Origin: Bimastos eiseni
Lineage: Eukaryota > Annelida > Clitellata > Crassiclitellata > Lumbricidae
DNA: 64,000 nt
Direction of reading: 5' to 3'
Assembly: GCA_959347315.1 (NCBI GenBank)
Contig: OY365808.1
Span: forward strand, 3,897,705 to 3,961,704
Within the stretch, counting starts at the first letter, position 1; each line of letters starts with the position of its first letter. The notes beneath the pieces are model-generated. The model saw only the letters and a program-made list of their open reading frames with translations, searched no databases and had not been told where the DNA came from. The position numbers and the translations under genes were made by a program. Of the stretch, positions 12,481-23,521 are shown piece after piece.

Positions 12481-12768
12481 CTCAAGATAAAAATGGTAGG
12501 ACTTTATTATGAACTGTAAGAATGACGTTGCTGGTGACATGACACGAGTTCGCAGCTGCCTCCGAAGACAATAATAGTCTGACGCCACTAAATAGTTAGC
12601 CTTTTATAAAGACAGTCTGACGTCATCAGATTGTTGTTCAGACGAAGTAATTACGTACTAAGCTGGAATTCTAACACGTCTTTCTGATGTTGGTTCCCAT
12701 GTGTTGTTGCTACGACAACTAAGTAAGCGTCTATCAGTTTGGCTTAGCCGGTGAAATTGATCCAAACC

Positions 12769-12893
12769 AGAGCTCTGTGCCGACCTAGAACTTTCGGCGG
12801 CGGCGCGTCGGTCATTTTTGGTCGGCGACGGCAGGCGCGCCGCCGACCCAAAAAATTCGGCGGCGGCGGCGGCGTGATCGGCGCAGTGTTCTG
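12769..12893. mobile_element. GC-rich hairpin island (possible foldback MITE), copy 1
   Basis: Within AT-rich DNA this stretch is dominated by GGC/GCC triplets and GCGCGCC, GTCGG and CCGAC blocks that pair with one another. The ends CAGAGCTCTGTGCCGA and the complement of the right end (CAGAACACTGCGCCGA) match at 12 of 16 positions. Clear target-site duplications are not visible. Confidence 0.45.
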
Positions 12894-13665
12894 TAAGTTT
12901 GAGCAAACCTGCTTCAAAAGTTGTTCGGCAAGATAACTTGCGTTATAATGGTATGCATATTCTACATTATATTTTGGCGTTGTCTGATCTCAAGTTTTTT
13001 TTCAAGAGAAACAATTATTCTCAGAGACTTAGAACAGACGTTTAAGAATAAAAAGCAAGAAGCAATAATTTTATTTTCCCTTATCAAAGCACCAAGGCAC
13101 CCAAGGAAGAGTGGATCATTATTTGTCCACGTGCAGCAGCAGCCGCTAATTGAATACTTAACAGTCCTTTGTAGAATCCTATGAAATATATCTGCTAAGC
13201 CTTAAACTGCGTATGAATAAAACCAGACTTTTTCGGGCCCAGGCGTAAGTGACCTGTGACCTGTGACCATAGTCTTTCCGGACAGCAGGAACATCGACTT
13301 GTGTGAAAACGCTTTGCGGCTGTGCACAGACCACGGAATAAATTATCTAGGGGTCAGTGACTGAACTTTACTAATGGAACTGTGAGTTGATATCTATAAT
13401 GGAATAATGAATGGAACATATGAAAGAGGAAGACCACATAGGGAATGGCAGATGACTTTGAAGAATCGGGTAGAACAAGTCTCCACAAGTTTAATGACGG
13501 TCTGGAGAGAAGTGGTTAGAAAGGTATCCGACACAGGACTACGGGCGATGAGTCCATGGTTGTTGATTGATTGAACATATGCCAAGTTCACGAAGGCCAC
13601 AGACAGACGCTATATGTGGCCAAATATATAATTACACGAAATTAGTACATATATGTTGCATGTCA
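12894..13665. other. No gene seen between the GC-rich islands
   Basis: AT-rich DNA with a short repeat GTGACCTGTGACC near 13249-13266. No supported coding sequence. Confidence 0.4.
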
Positions 13666-13739
13666 AGGTGGATGTGCATATCGTGCATAATGTGTACGTG
13701 AGTGCGTGTGTGTGTTTGTGAGTGTCGACACATCAGCGT

Positions 13740-13868
13740 GGGTTCGGCGGCGCGCCGACAAATTGTCGGCAGCGGCGGCGCGCCGAGTCCGAGAAATCGG
13801 CGGCGGCGGCGCCAACGAAATGTCGGCGTTGGCGGCGCGGCGCGGCCGGCGTGAAGCTCTAATCCAAA
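13740..13868. mobile_element. GC-rich hairpin island, copy 2
   Basis: It shares GGCGGCGGCG, GCGCGCCGA and GTCGG blocks with the island 950 bp upstream. It ends GCCGGCGTGAAGCTCTAATC, which complements the AGAGCT…GCCG start of copy 1. The two look like members of one family in opposite orientation. Confidence 0.45.
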
Positions 13869-13889
13869 CCCGACAAATCGTCACTTGAG

Positions 13890-15055
13890 CGCAATTTGCT
13901 GTGATTTAGCTTTGCTTTGGTCGTCCCTTGGGGTTATGGACAAGCAACGTCGTGCGTAATGGTCTGGACTTGTTGGTTCATCGCCTGGATTGCGTGCATT
14001 CGGCAGTGGAATCCATAGTGTGGCCGTACAATACAGGCCCCTGCGTTACTTTCCGGAATAACACATATATATATAATACACGACGCGTGCCGTATACATG
14101 TATGTACGTGTATTAATTAAAGAATTAACGTACGTTCCGTGTGTAAGCCCATTGTTGCACATTTGTTAAATCCCACTGGGATCTTAAGTCTTGGGATTTT
14201 AAGAAGAATTCAACCGCAGATAACATTAAGTCGTTATTCTAAATCTGTGTATAAATTAATTCCTAAATGGATGCTTTGGCAAACATATGTTTACGGTGAT
14301 TATTGTCTAATATCTTTTTATCCATCCTCGTGTTATCTGTTTCTGCCTATTTCCGACTGTCTGTGTGCCTACCTGTGTGCCTTTGTGTGTGCGTGTGTGC
14401 TTTGGATCAGTGAGTTTACTCTGATATTGAATAACTTTTCCATTATATCATTAAATGTTTATTTTATTCTATCAAGATATTATCGTCAGAACAAAGCAAG
14501 AGCAACTGATAAAAGACGGCGCAACTAATACGTAGAATACGACTCATCCAAACAGGAATAAGAGCTTAAAGTACAAAGAGGAAAAGACCTTTTTATTCAC
14601 TCTTCCCGTGGCAGTGATCACATTCGTCATCATGGAAACAATTCGCTTCAACGAATCAGATTAAGGAACGGCATTGATTTCAAAGATGGACTTTTGAAAG
14701 ACCCTTATAGTGAGGAAAGCCATGAATAGGAAACGCGAGAGAGTGGATTGGGCGCCTTCGAAAGGGATTAGCATCCCGTTCATTAATGTGTTGTTCGACG
14801 TAGTGTGAGCTGTATAGGAAAGTAGTTTTTTGGAATGTTGAAGAATCGAAAGCCTGTAAATAAACGGATACCACATCAGAGAATCTTTGGAGTTCCGGAT
14901 AAGTAGTTCGCCAGAACTTGGAATTTAGGATGCTTCCGCGCATTAATTTCTTAACTAGCCTACTATATCGAAAATTACAAGTTCGATCGAATTCTGACGA
15001 ACTACATTTTTGGAACTCAAAAATCCTATGTATATAATATTATATATGTATATAT
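13890..15055. other. No gene seen
   Basis: AT-rich DNA with no recognisable coding exon or transposon end. Confidence 0.4.
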
Positions 15056-15127
15056 CGACTCGTATAACGTAATGGATGTGTTTTGTGGCTATCGACGGTT
15101 AAATTCGACTTCTGTAATAATGTGTCC

Positions 15128-15585
15128 TCATTCGTTCGTAGGCCTACTGTGCTTGTAATCATACTACGGTCTGTCAGTTTGAAATCAAATGAATATTTAA
15201 AATAATTCAAACTGACAAATCGCAGAATAATTATATGATTATATATTTGTAAGTTATCTGATTCAACTGTATGGCAGCCTGCAAGGCGCCTATCTGTATC
15301 GCCATTGCGCCTATCGCTATCAAATCCGCGTCTTCCTGATCTTCGTGCCAGTGTTTTACAATTGAACCATTCTTGCATGCATGTAATAGTTACTTAATAA
15401 CTAAGTTCTTAGGTGTTTCTGTTCCTGTCATGCCTCTTTGAATGGTTGTTCAAGGACCTAGCTTGGAAAATAATAACTTATTACCGTTTGCGACTCGTCG
15501 AATGACTCGCCACGAATGGCCTTGAATTTTCATCGTCAACACTTAAACAAGGAGCTTCTTTGGTTCCCGTCTGTCCTTTTATCGC
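15128..15585. repeat. Duplicated ~450-bp segment, copy 1
   Basis: Highly similar to 16238-16690, in the same orientation and about 1.1 kb away. Shared landmarks are TCGTTCGTAGGCCT, CATACTACGGTCTGTCAGTT, CTGTATGGCAGCCTGCAAGG and CGACTCGTCGAATGACTCGC. A diverged partial relative at 43676-43800 suggests a dispersed element. A further local duplication, about 70 bp, follows at 15538-15677. Confidence 0.85.
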
Positions 15586-15784
15586 TTTTTCGTCGCTCTA
15601 ATGTTAACACTTAAACGACGAGCTCTATGATTGGTTGTCGTCCGTCCTTTTTATCGCTCGTTCGTCGCTCTAGTGTTATTGCTACGATTGGAATAGATTG
15701 TCACGTACCAGAGAGGAAATCGTCATTGAACGTTCTGTACTCCTCGAAGGATTCATTGCTTAGTCAAGGAACTCTACAGTGCAT

Positions 15785-16035
15785 ATTAATTGTATGAGTA
15801 ACACTTCTGAGAGTATTCCAGGAAATTGTGTCGATTGGTGCCTGGATACCTTCTTTGTTAGCTCCACGCTTCAATAGAATATTCAATGAAACTGTATCGA
15901 TTGGTGCTTGGATGCCTTCATTGCTAGCTCCACGCTTCAATAGAATATTCAATGAACTGTGTCGATTGGTGCCTGGATACCTTCTTTGTTAGCTCACGCT
16001 TCAATAGAATATTCAATGAAACTGTGTCGATTGGT
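15785..16035. repeat. ~66-bp tandem repeat, three to four copies
   Basis: The unit contains CGATTGGTGCCTGGATACCT, then CTTTGTTAGCTCCACGCTTC and AATAGAATATTCAATGAA. Read on the minus strand a 22-codon unit stays open (ILLKRGA.N.GIQAPIDT), faintly like part of an ankyrin repeat, but the third copy has a 1-bp loss that breaks the frame. Confidence 0.8.
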
Positions 16036-16237
16036 GCATGTTGGATCTCGGATTCTTTTTGGACTGACTCAAACCGATAAGGCTACTCATTGTCTTAACT
16101 AATTGTTGATGTACAGGTCAACATGCTCATTGCCCGTGGGTGTCCAATCCAACTTCGATACATCTTCTCCAAGTCTTCCGGTTTTGCGCCTTCCTTGTCA
16201 ACACGTAAATTTTCTCCTCACACCACTCTTTCGTATC

Positions 16238-16690
16238 GTCAATCGTTCGTAGGCCTCCTGTGCTTGTAATCATACTACGGTCTGTCAGTTTGACATCAAA
16301 CGAATATTTAAAAAAATTCAAACTGACAAATCGCAGAAAAATTACATGATTATATATTTATAAATTATCCGATTCAACTGTATGGCAGCCTGCAAGGCGC
16401 CTATCTGTACAGCTATCGCGCCCATCGCTATCGAATCCGTGTCCTTGGGATCTTCGTATCAGTGTTTTGCAATTCGACCATTCCTTCCTGTAATAATTAC
16501 TTGTTAACTATATGTTCTCAGGTGTTCATGTTCCTGCCATGCCTCTTTGGATGGCTGTTCAATGACCTAGCTGGGAAATTAATAACTTATTACCGTTTGC
16601 GACTCGTCGAATGACTCGCCATGAATGGCCTTGACTTTCCATCGTCAACACCTAAACAAGGCCTACATGGCCGTCCGTCTGTCCTCTTGT
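16238..16690. repeat. Duplicated ~450-bp segment, copy 2
   Basis: Partner of 15128-15585. Differences are mainly substitutions and short indels, consistent with an old duplication or two insertions of one family. Confidence 0.85.
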
Positions 16691-17455
16691 TATTTTCCGA
16701 TCCATATCTCCAAACACACCAATGTTCAATAGCCTATTGTCCTTCATTCTGCAAATGTGTCCAAATAGGTTTAACTTTAGTGGTGTACAGGTGGAGCAGG
16801 ATTAATGGTGCTGCACAGGCAGGATAGGGCTGCTGTATGTTGAACTAAAACTATTTTTATGTGATTCTACAACGCTAGGCGACCTTTCAATGCATAATAT
16901 TAACGCGCACTTTCCAATCGGAATGCGTGGCGCAAGCATTGACTACGCTAACCATAAGACTGACCCTAAACGTCTGAAACCTCTCCACTGAATAACCATA
17001 ATTGGAGATAGCTACCTTCTCCTGTATGGGCAATAGAAATTACATATATCTAGAGTTTTATACAAGAATCTAAATTGACCATTTTACGATAGGTTGTACA
17101 ACATTCCAACCACTCTAAAAATCACTCAGGCTAAATTGTTACATCTTCTGGAAAGATTTTTCCTATAAGACACGAAGGAGCTTGACATCTGTTGTGTTCT
17201 AACGTAACAATAAAACGAATACATCATCCTTGTTTCTTATGTATTCCCATATTTTCCCGACGAACGTGCAGCAAAATCGCAGATAATAATATCGCAGTTC
17301 ATCACTAATGTCAAGTGCAACAAAATTCTGCGCGTGCCTTTCCTGAGTTCCAATCTTGGCATGCATCGCACATTGCAAAAAGATTACTGTGATCGGTCCA
17401 AGCTCCTCGAATAAGTTGTCTAACATCCAGCCATACGAACTCCAGATCTGATCAG
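16691..17455. other. No gene seen
   Basis: The 116-codon minus-strand frame at 17199-17549 overlaps a SINE remnant and has no recognisable domain. Confidence 0.4.
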
Positions 17456-17479
17456 TATCTTCGCCTCTTTCGCCCAAAC

Positions 17480-17672
17480 GTTTCTCGTCCGAGGAATTAC
17501 TGTATAGGGACCTTAAGCAAGTCCTTCGCGCACCATTAATCTGTAACATATATATATAATATATATTATATATATATTATATATATATATATATCTGCAG
17601 TTGCGCCGTCGAGGCGTGTGTGCAGTGTACACCTCTGAACTAATTGTAAGATGGGCAATATCTAAAAATTAC
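17480..17672 (+). repeat. tRNA-derived SINE fragment interrupted by an (AT)n array
   Basis: The left part (CTCGTCCGAGG…AGGGACCTTAAGCAAGTCC) and right part (CTGCAGTTGCGCCGTCGAGG…GGGCAATATC) match the SINEs at 49.6 and 63.4 kb. Where those have an AATTGCTCTGCAGTA core, this copy has a palindromic TATATA array (17549-17595). Confidence 0.75.
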
Positions 17673-17982
17673 AGTTGTACTGTATTCTTATTGTATATCA
17701 TAATCATTAGATTTATGAGAGGCCTATTCGTGGGCTGCGGGCGCCTAGTGTTCTCTGATGTATTCCCATCGGGTCATCCTAAATCGAATATCTGAGAGAT
17801 ACGCCTGTTCGGCTAATCCTCAGGATCCCGATGTAATTTTCTTTTCGACAGAACTGGTGTCCAATCCGTTTATACGGAACCTATAAATTCAGACTCGGCC
17901 TTGGCCCGTGCGTCGGTCCATGGCCGTGTACTCATGAATACCTAATCTCGGTCGATGGAAAAGAAATGTCAGATGATGCGAT

Positions 17983-18276
17983 ATGGCATCTGGCGCAAAC
18001 AGTACCGCATTACTTAAACAGTGTCACGCGAGATGTTACGTGTGCGATAGTGTTCTTAGAAAAACTGCTAATGACGCTGGAGTTGAATTTGATGAAAACG
18101 GCAAGTTCAGAATTTCTGGCAGATTGTCGACTAGAATAGAATTGTAAAAAACTCTTAGCAAAAATATGTTGTTTAATGAGCTATACGATACGCCAAATGA
18201 CAGCGCTGCAGCGTTTCTGTTGAAGACGTATACGTGTATACCGTCGTATGCATGGAATATCAACACGTTCAACTAG
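17983..18276 (+). pseudogene. Unassigned ORF with one internal stop, possible transposon gene remnant
   Basis: ATG at 17983 opens a 54-codon frame to TAA at 18145-18147. The same frame then continues for 42 further codons to TAG at 18274. The first part reads like protein: a CHARCYVC cluster that could bind metal, then FDENGKFRISGRLSTRIEL. I recognise no family. The opposite strand is also open over much of this stretch (18036-18272), so this is only a weak coding call. The single stop would fit a decayed transposon ORF. Confidence 0.25.
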
Positions 18277-18779
18277 TGCCTTGATGCGCAGTTATAGGCT
18301 CCAACAGAGGCATCAGTTAGCATCTGCTAGCAGTTGCTTTCTCCAATATAAATGAACCAGCTTACTGAGGCCTTTGGCAGATGAATAATACAGCCATAAA
18401 CAGGGGAAAAAATATCACCCAACAGTCGCCATGGCAATATATCTTTCAGCTGATCATAGCATTATTTTTAAGCTAATAAACTTCATCTGTGTAGAGAATG
18501 CACAGGTTTTCAAAGAATAGGCTTTAAAGGGGAAGTATGCCTCCAGGGAATGTTAATCGCCTAGCTTCAGGGTTTATATCTGGCACATTAAATGGACGAA
18601 CCTCATGGCCTCCTAGTCTTCTGATAACAATGTTTTGCTCCATCCCAAGAGAGGTTCTGATGAACCCGCCTCTTGCATGTCTGCTGCTGCAGCCGTAAAA
18701 ACAGATAATGAAACGAGAAGAATCATTGACTGCGACAGGTCTGCCTCGGAATCACTAACAATACCATTCAGATAGCACA

Positions 18780-19165
18780 GAATGGAATTGAAGACAAACG
18801 AAGTTGGTTTGAGGCTCGGTGGGCGCTGCGCTCTGCTGCACACGGCCTTCTCAGCACTCCATTCTCACGCACTGCTAAGCTGCAGTAGCATCGCGCCTTC
18901 TCTATTGTGGGCCCTACCACTTGGAATGGGCTTCCTCTGGACCTCCTGCTTTTACCTAGGAGCTCCTCATCTTCTTTCTACTCTTCTCTTGAACCTGTCC
19001 TATCTTTGGCCGTGGTTGGAGTGAGTAAATTTGGGTAAACTCTGAGTAAATTTATTGAAGAGTCGCTATATCAAGTTTTGTTGATTGATTGTATTTTTAT
19101 ATGTAAAAGCTTCGCCAGCCGATCGTGTCTTACACATAGTATATTGGCGCTATATAAGTTCTTAG
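18780..19165 (+). mobile_element. 3' end of a CR1/L2-like LINE
   Basis: The +3 frame near 18893-19010 reads FSIVGPTTWNGLPLDLL followed by a Ser-rich stretch. This is the conserved FS..GP..WN.LP C-terminus of CR1/L2/Jockey-type reverse transcriptases. Downstream is a GGCGCTATATAAGTT tail, typical of these LINE 3' ends. Stop codons upstream show it is dead and 5'-truncated. Confidence 0.6.
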
Positions 19166-19207
19166 ATATCAATTAACAGCCATGCCATAAATATATACAC
19201 AGCACAG

Positions 19208-19278
19208 TATCTCTCTCTCTCTTCCTCTCTCTCTCTCTCGCTCGCTCTCTCGCTCTCTCTCTCTCTCTCGCTCTCTCG

Positions 19279-19337
<59 letters not shown>

Positions 19338-19350
19338 TCTCTCTCTTTAT
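19208..19350. repeat. (CT)n microsatellite, ~140 bp
   Basis: CT units with CTCG interruptions. Open frames over it are low-complexity artefacts. Confidence 0.95.
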
Positions 19351-19359
19351 ATATACATA

Positions 19360-20185
19360 CCTTTCTATCCCCATACAATTTGTTAACCAATTCCCCCAAC
19401 TCATGAGGTCTCAATTGCTTCTCAAGGACCCAAGTACAGCACATCGCTCATACAATATTCACTTATTTACTCACTCGAACTTACACTGCAATAGGTCTGA
19501 TCATGTTCCCCATCCATCGGCATCTTTGCTTCGCTCGTCCCATCTTCTCAGAGGAAAGATTCCTAAACCAACTCAATGTGCTAACCGCCGCCACAGCATT
19601 TGCAATGCGCGCTCACGTACAGCCAATCGCCGCTGTTACGCCGCACAAAGACGAAATTGCTGCGCTTTATTGCATTTCAGCAAGTAAAAGAAGAATCCGC
19701 CGGGGTGCCACTAATTGGATACAGCGCTTAATTTCCCGACAAACAAGTTCGGCCGAGGTCAAGAATATCTACGTCACAGCATCATGTTGATTGCATCCGG
19801 GTAAGACCAGACGCTTATGGTAATACCAGACCCGAGCGATAATACTATACATCATTAGTGAATTAGCCAGAGTATCATTTGGTCTGCTGTTTGGTTAAGC
19901 AACGGTGATGAGGGATCTTATGATTGCCATTCATTACGTCATTTGGTGAGTATCCAATTTACTACTTGCTAATATTCCAGCCTGCATTTTATTCCACCTT
20001 CTGACCATACCTGGGACAAATATGGATGAAGGGAGACAAAGCCGCAACGTGTCAGCCTATCAGTAATAGTCTCTTCTGATACATTGCGGGCGATGTCTGT
20101 AATCGGCTATGTAATGCATAGAGTGACATCCGGGTACTTGGTATGGTAGCGTTGAACGTATTATCGTCTAAAAGTGCATCTAGAT
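19360..20185. other. No gene seen
   Basis: Moderate-GC DNA at 19.4-19.8 kb has two overlapping open frames of 94-95 codons, but without a recognisable domain or splice sites. Confidence 0.35.
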
Positions 20186-20189
20186 TTAT

Positions 20190-20885
20190 TTATTGAATCC
20201 ATGACATTTAATACCGCGATACATAATACCACGACAGCTAATACCCGACATATATAATCCCTTCGACATTTAATACCAACGAGTCAACGACATTTGATCA
20301 CGCGCATTTTTATACCGTGACAGTTAACTTTATGCCAGAATAATATATTCAGCGTAATTGCAACCTGAAATAGGAGCGAATGGCCGTTTCATTATAAGGA
20401 ACATCCTGGTGGTCAAACGAGCTTTACAACAAAATCGAACCGATTTCATACACCGCCACGCCGTTGTTCCGTTGGCATTGTCTCTTGTTTTCATAATTGC
20501 AAAGTATCACAGTTGGTGTTCGTTTGCTTTTCACACCGAACTGTGCTTCCATAAATGACGTTAAAATCAGATAAACTTGCTGGAAAACGAAGCTAAAATC
20601 AGAAAAAACCCTGCTCGAGTAGGTTAGACCCTACCTTCAGTCTCGCCTTAACGGATAGGCTATAAAATTAATCGTACAGTAAATTATACATGCGCAGATA
20701 TATACTGTGCGTACAGGTATGCCGTCCGGTATTAATTGTCGTGGTATACACAAAGTGTCGGACTTAATTATCGTCGATAGTAATTGTCGTGGGATGAATT
20801 GTTATGGGGATTAAGTGTCCAGTATTAATTGGCATGGTATTAAGTGTTGTGGTATTATTGTCGTGCTACTAAATTTATGGTACTC
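20190..20885. mobile_element. Foldback element, copy A
   Basis: The left arm repeats GACATTTAATACC/CGACA units (20205-20300). The right arm carries the complement GTCGTGGTATTAATTGTCG-type units (20725-20870), so the element folds back on itself. The interior matches 30660-30970 (for example GGTGGTCAAACGAG and CACGCCGTT). No ORF. This copy keeps the uninterrupted site TATCACAGTTG at 20503-20513, used below as an empty-site comparison. Confidence 0.8.
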
Positions 20886-21054
20886 CATTCAAAGAATCAT
20901 CCTTTGAATGCATTTTATTTATATTGCAATTTTTATATATAATTTTATATAATTGAGTAATTATTAAGTCGGTATATTTCGCTAACAGTAACAAACGCAA
21001 CTACCGATTTATCCTGCAAAAATCCCGGATGTAGTCAAGCACATAATCTAGGTC

Positions 21055-21245
21055 TGTGACCCAGTTTTCGTCGGCTTCATTTCCTTCTCATGTTAGTCGC
21101 AATTCATACTTCTACGACATGAACCTCGCAGCCTCTGTATGCATCTTGAAGACCTTTCTGTTCGACAATCGATAGTAGTTTCACTGTGTTAGGTCTGGAT
21201 TCTAGAACACCCCTTGAATTGGCGCTATATAAATGACCAATGCCC
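21055..21245 (+). mobile_element. LINE-like 3' tail fragment
   Basis: SLCILKTFLFDN (about 21133-21170) resembles the LK.(Y/F)LF end of CR1/L2-type ORF2. A short distance downstream comes TTGGCGCTATATAAATGACC, a common LINE/SINE tail motif. Confidence 0.45.
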
Positions 21246-22045
21246 ACGACCTGTTACTCGTCGTGCTTTTGATTATCTTGTTCCACTTCCTACAATACGG
21301 CTTCCAGCGTTATCCAGTTTAAACAAAATTCTTTTCGTTTAATCTCTTTTCTCTCTGATCTTCCTCTTCACGTTCCATTGATCCAAATAATTTTTATATT
21401 ATCCCGTTTCGACCGTATTTAATCGCTTTTATCATCAAACGCCTGGCAACGGACTTACTTAGTAACACAGGAACAATTGTCTTCGTGCAGCGAAAAAATA
21501 AGCCGATGGGCCGGCAGCAGAGCATTTGACCAAGATAACTTCTGCGATCACCGCCATTAACGGCATCAGAGTCCGAAGTAAACAGTCAGTCAAACAGACA
21601 GATAGAAAGCCAATCAGAATGACAGACGAATAGAAAGACATACAGGCAGACAGGGACGAAGACATAAAGACACACAGAACGACAGCCATGTCTTAAAGAC
21701 AGACGGAAAAATTGAAAGACCGCTAATAAGACAGAAGACGAACACGCACATGAAGATTAACACTTTAGTAGACACGCAGAAGACAAACAGACAAACACAA
21801 GGATACGCAGAGAGGCTTTCAACAACGTAGGCAACAAAACGGAGTGCAGGCTGTGGGCAGAAGGGCTTGCTGTGAACATGCACCGTACGGGACATGGGAG
21901 GCAAACAGAAAGATCAAAAACCGGTTTCAATTTTAGACGTCAATGTTGTGCAACGAATTACAACATAAAAGCTGACTCGCTGTCCTAGATCAATTCAGTT
22001 GTAGTCATGCTACATTACATTCTCTTAGGTTACGTTACAGGATTA
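21246..22045. other. No gene seen; ACAG-rich patch
   Basis: ACAGACAG-type low-complexity DNA at 21585-21800. This is presumably intron or 3' flank of the minus-strand receptor gene at 22.3 kb, but no later receptor exon was recognised. Confidence 0.4.
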
Positions 22046-22053
22046 CATCATAT

Positions 22054-22297
22054 GGTGACCGCTCATTTCGTCGCAGTTCATTTTGTCAGGTTCAGCATCC
22101 TGACGGTCGGTTAGGGTCGGGTTATACGTCGTGAGGATCGCTTAGTGTCGTTTTAAAAATGCAACGAAATGAACGACGAAATGAAATGCGACGAAATGAA
22201 ATGCGACGAAATGAAATGCGACGAAATGAAATGCGACGAAATGAAATGCAACGAAATGCATGCGACGAAATGAACTACGACGAAATGAACGGGATGC
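22054..22297. mobile_element. Short TIR transposon with 8-bp duplication (copy 1 of a TTCATTTCGTCGCA family)
   Basis: The 8-bp direct repeat CATCATAT (22046-22053 and 22298-22305) flanks an element starting GGTGACCGCTCATTTCGTCG. It ends with the imperfect complement (CGACGAAATGAACGGGATGC). The right arm holds five 15-bp tandem GAAATGCGACGAAAT units (22165-22285). There is no ORF. An 8-bp duplication is typical of hAT elements. It lies 38 bp from the receptor exon, in its first intron. Confidence 0.8.
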
Positions 22298-22342
22298 CAT
22301 CATATCGGGTAAGCTTATTAATTAGACATGCGTTTGACTGAC

Positions 22343-23002
22343 CTGCGGTAGACTGAATAAGGCACTCAGCGTCCAGGCAACAATGATCATCGTTCTTACT
22401 CTACCCGGTGCCTTATTCTTGCTGATCGGATCCAGAATTGCCAAACATCTATCAACGCTTATAATAACAATGACGTAGGTGGACGAATAGAGTCCGAACA
22501 CCTGAAGGAACTTAACCAGTTTGCAGGCAGCATTACCAGCATACCACTGTATCGTCGAAGACCACACCGCGTCCGTGACGTTACAGAAAAAGGTCACGAT
22601 AAGGTCAGCCGTTGCCAGATGCATAATCAGCTGGTTGATCGTAGAACGGCGCCTGCGCATTTGATACATCCGGAGAAGTGTGGCGGCATTTCCGATAAGA
22701 GCGATAAAGAACATCACCGAGAGAACGACTGTCTTGATCAGAGACATTTCCGTGAATTGAGGCATTTCTTTGTCGTCCACGTAATCCGCTATGGTTGAAG
22801 AAGTCTCGTCTCGGTCCATTGAATCTATGGAACCCGGTGGCACGCCCGAGTGCGTCGAGTTGAAGACGAAGAGGAGGAACTTGATGAGTGATGAGTTGAA
22901 GGATGCGTCGTGGTCCACGTGGAAAAGGGTGAGGTTCGCATGGAGCAGATGAGTGTCCGGGGGTAGGAAGTCGCTCTCCGATCGGTAGTCCTCGTCCGCC
23001 AT
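22343..23002 (-). CDS. First coding exon of a GnRH/corazonin-type G protein-coupled receptor
   Basis: This exon codes for the N-terminal 220 residues of a class A receptor at the plasma membrane. The start is the ATG at 23002-23000 (context CCAAGATGGCGG), followed by an 84-residue extracellular N-terminus with sequons at N23, N36 and N48. TM1 (about 88-110) has GN at 104-105. TM2 has LATAD with Asp133. TM3 follows the conserved Cys160 and ends in the G-protein motif DRC (184-186). TM4 carries Trp210 and ends LFSLPQ. The motif set (KFLQVF.LYSSTYVIVIISVDRC, then AW.LSALFSLPQ) is that of the GnRH/corazonin/AKH receptor group, with vasopressin receptors the nearest alternative. The exon ends in phase 0 at CCGCAG|GTCAGT (donor at 22342-22341), the intron position known for GnRH receptors. 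TM5-TM7 exons should lie at lower coordinates but were not found, so the gene is incomplete here or its remaining exons lie outside the window. Confidence 0.9.
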
Positions 23003-23259
23003 CTTGGTTCCGGTCCTTGCAACCAATGTGAGTTGATTGAATTTGATTCAATTGGTCCGGACGTTAGTCGATTCGTATTCAGGAGTTGCTTTGATCCTAT
23101 TGATTGTGGTCGTTTCCCGTAGGACTACGATTGAGTGCAAGGATCACACGAAACATCATCTCATCGACCTGAAAGAAGGCAGAACAAGTGCATTGATATA
23201 ATAGTGATTAGTAGTTTTTATCAGATGTGTATCTTATCTGTCAGGATTAATATTAATGG

Positions 23260-23263
<4 letters not shown>

Positions 23264-23296
<33 letters not shown>

Positions 23297-23401
23297 TTTA
23301 TATTATTCTTAAATACTGTTCTAGTCCCTGAGGGATCTTATGTACCTAGGGGCAAATAATAATAATAATAATAGTAATAGTAATAATAATAATAATAATA
23401 A

Positions 23402-23440
<39 letters not shown>

Positions 23441-23521
23441 GAAGAAGAAAAAGAACAGCAACGACAACAACAACAGCAGCAGCAATGATGATGATGATAA
23501 TAATAATAATAATAATAATAA
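23264..23521. repeat. Compound trinucleotide microsatellite
   Basis: (ATA)n at 23264-23296, then (AAT)n, (AAG)n, (AAC/AGC)n, (ATG)n and (AAT)n from 23356 to 23521. It abuts the 5' end of the retrotransposon fragment. Confidence 0.95.

Noticed and set aside
23003..23026. Start of the receptor eight codons further upstream
   Set aside because: The codon there is TTG, not ATG. The ATG at 23002 has an excellent Kozak context.
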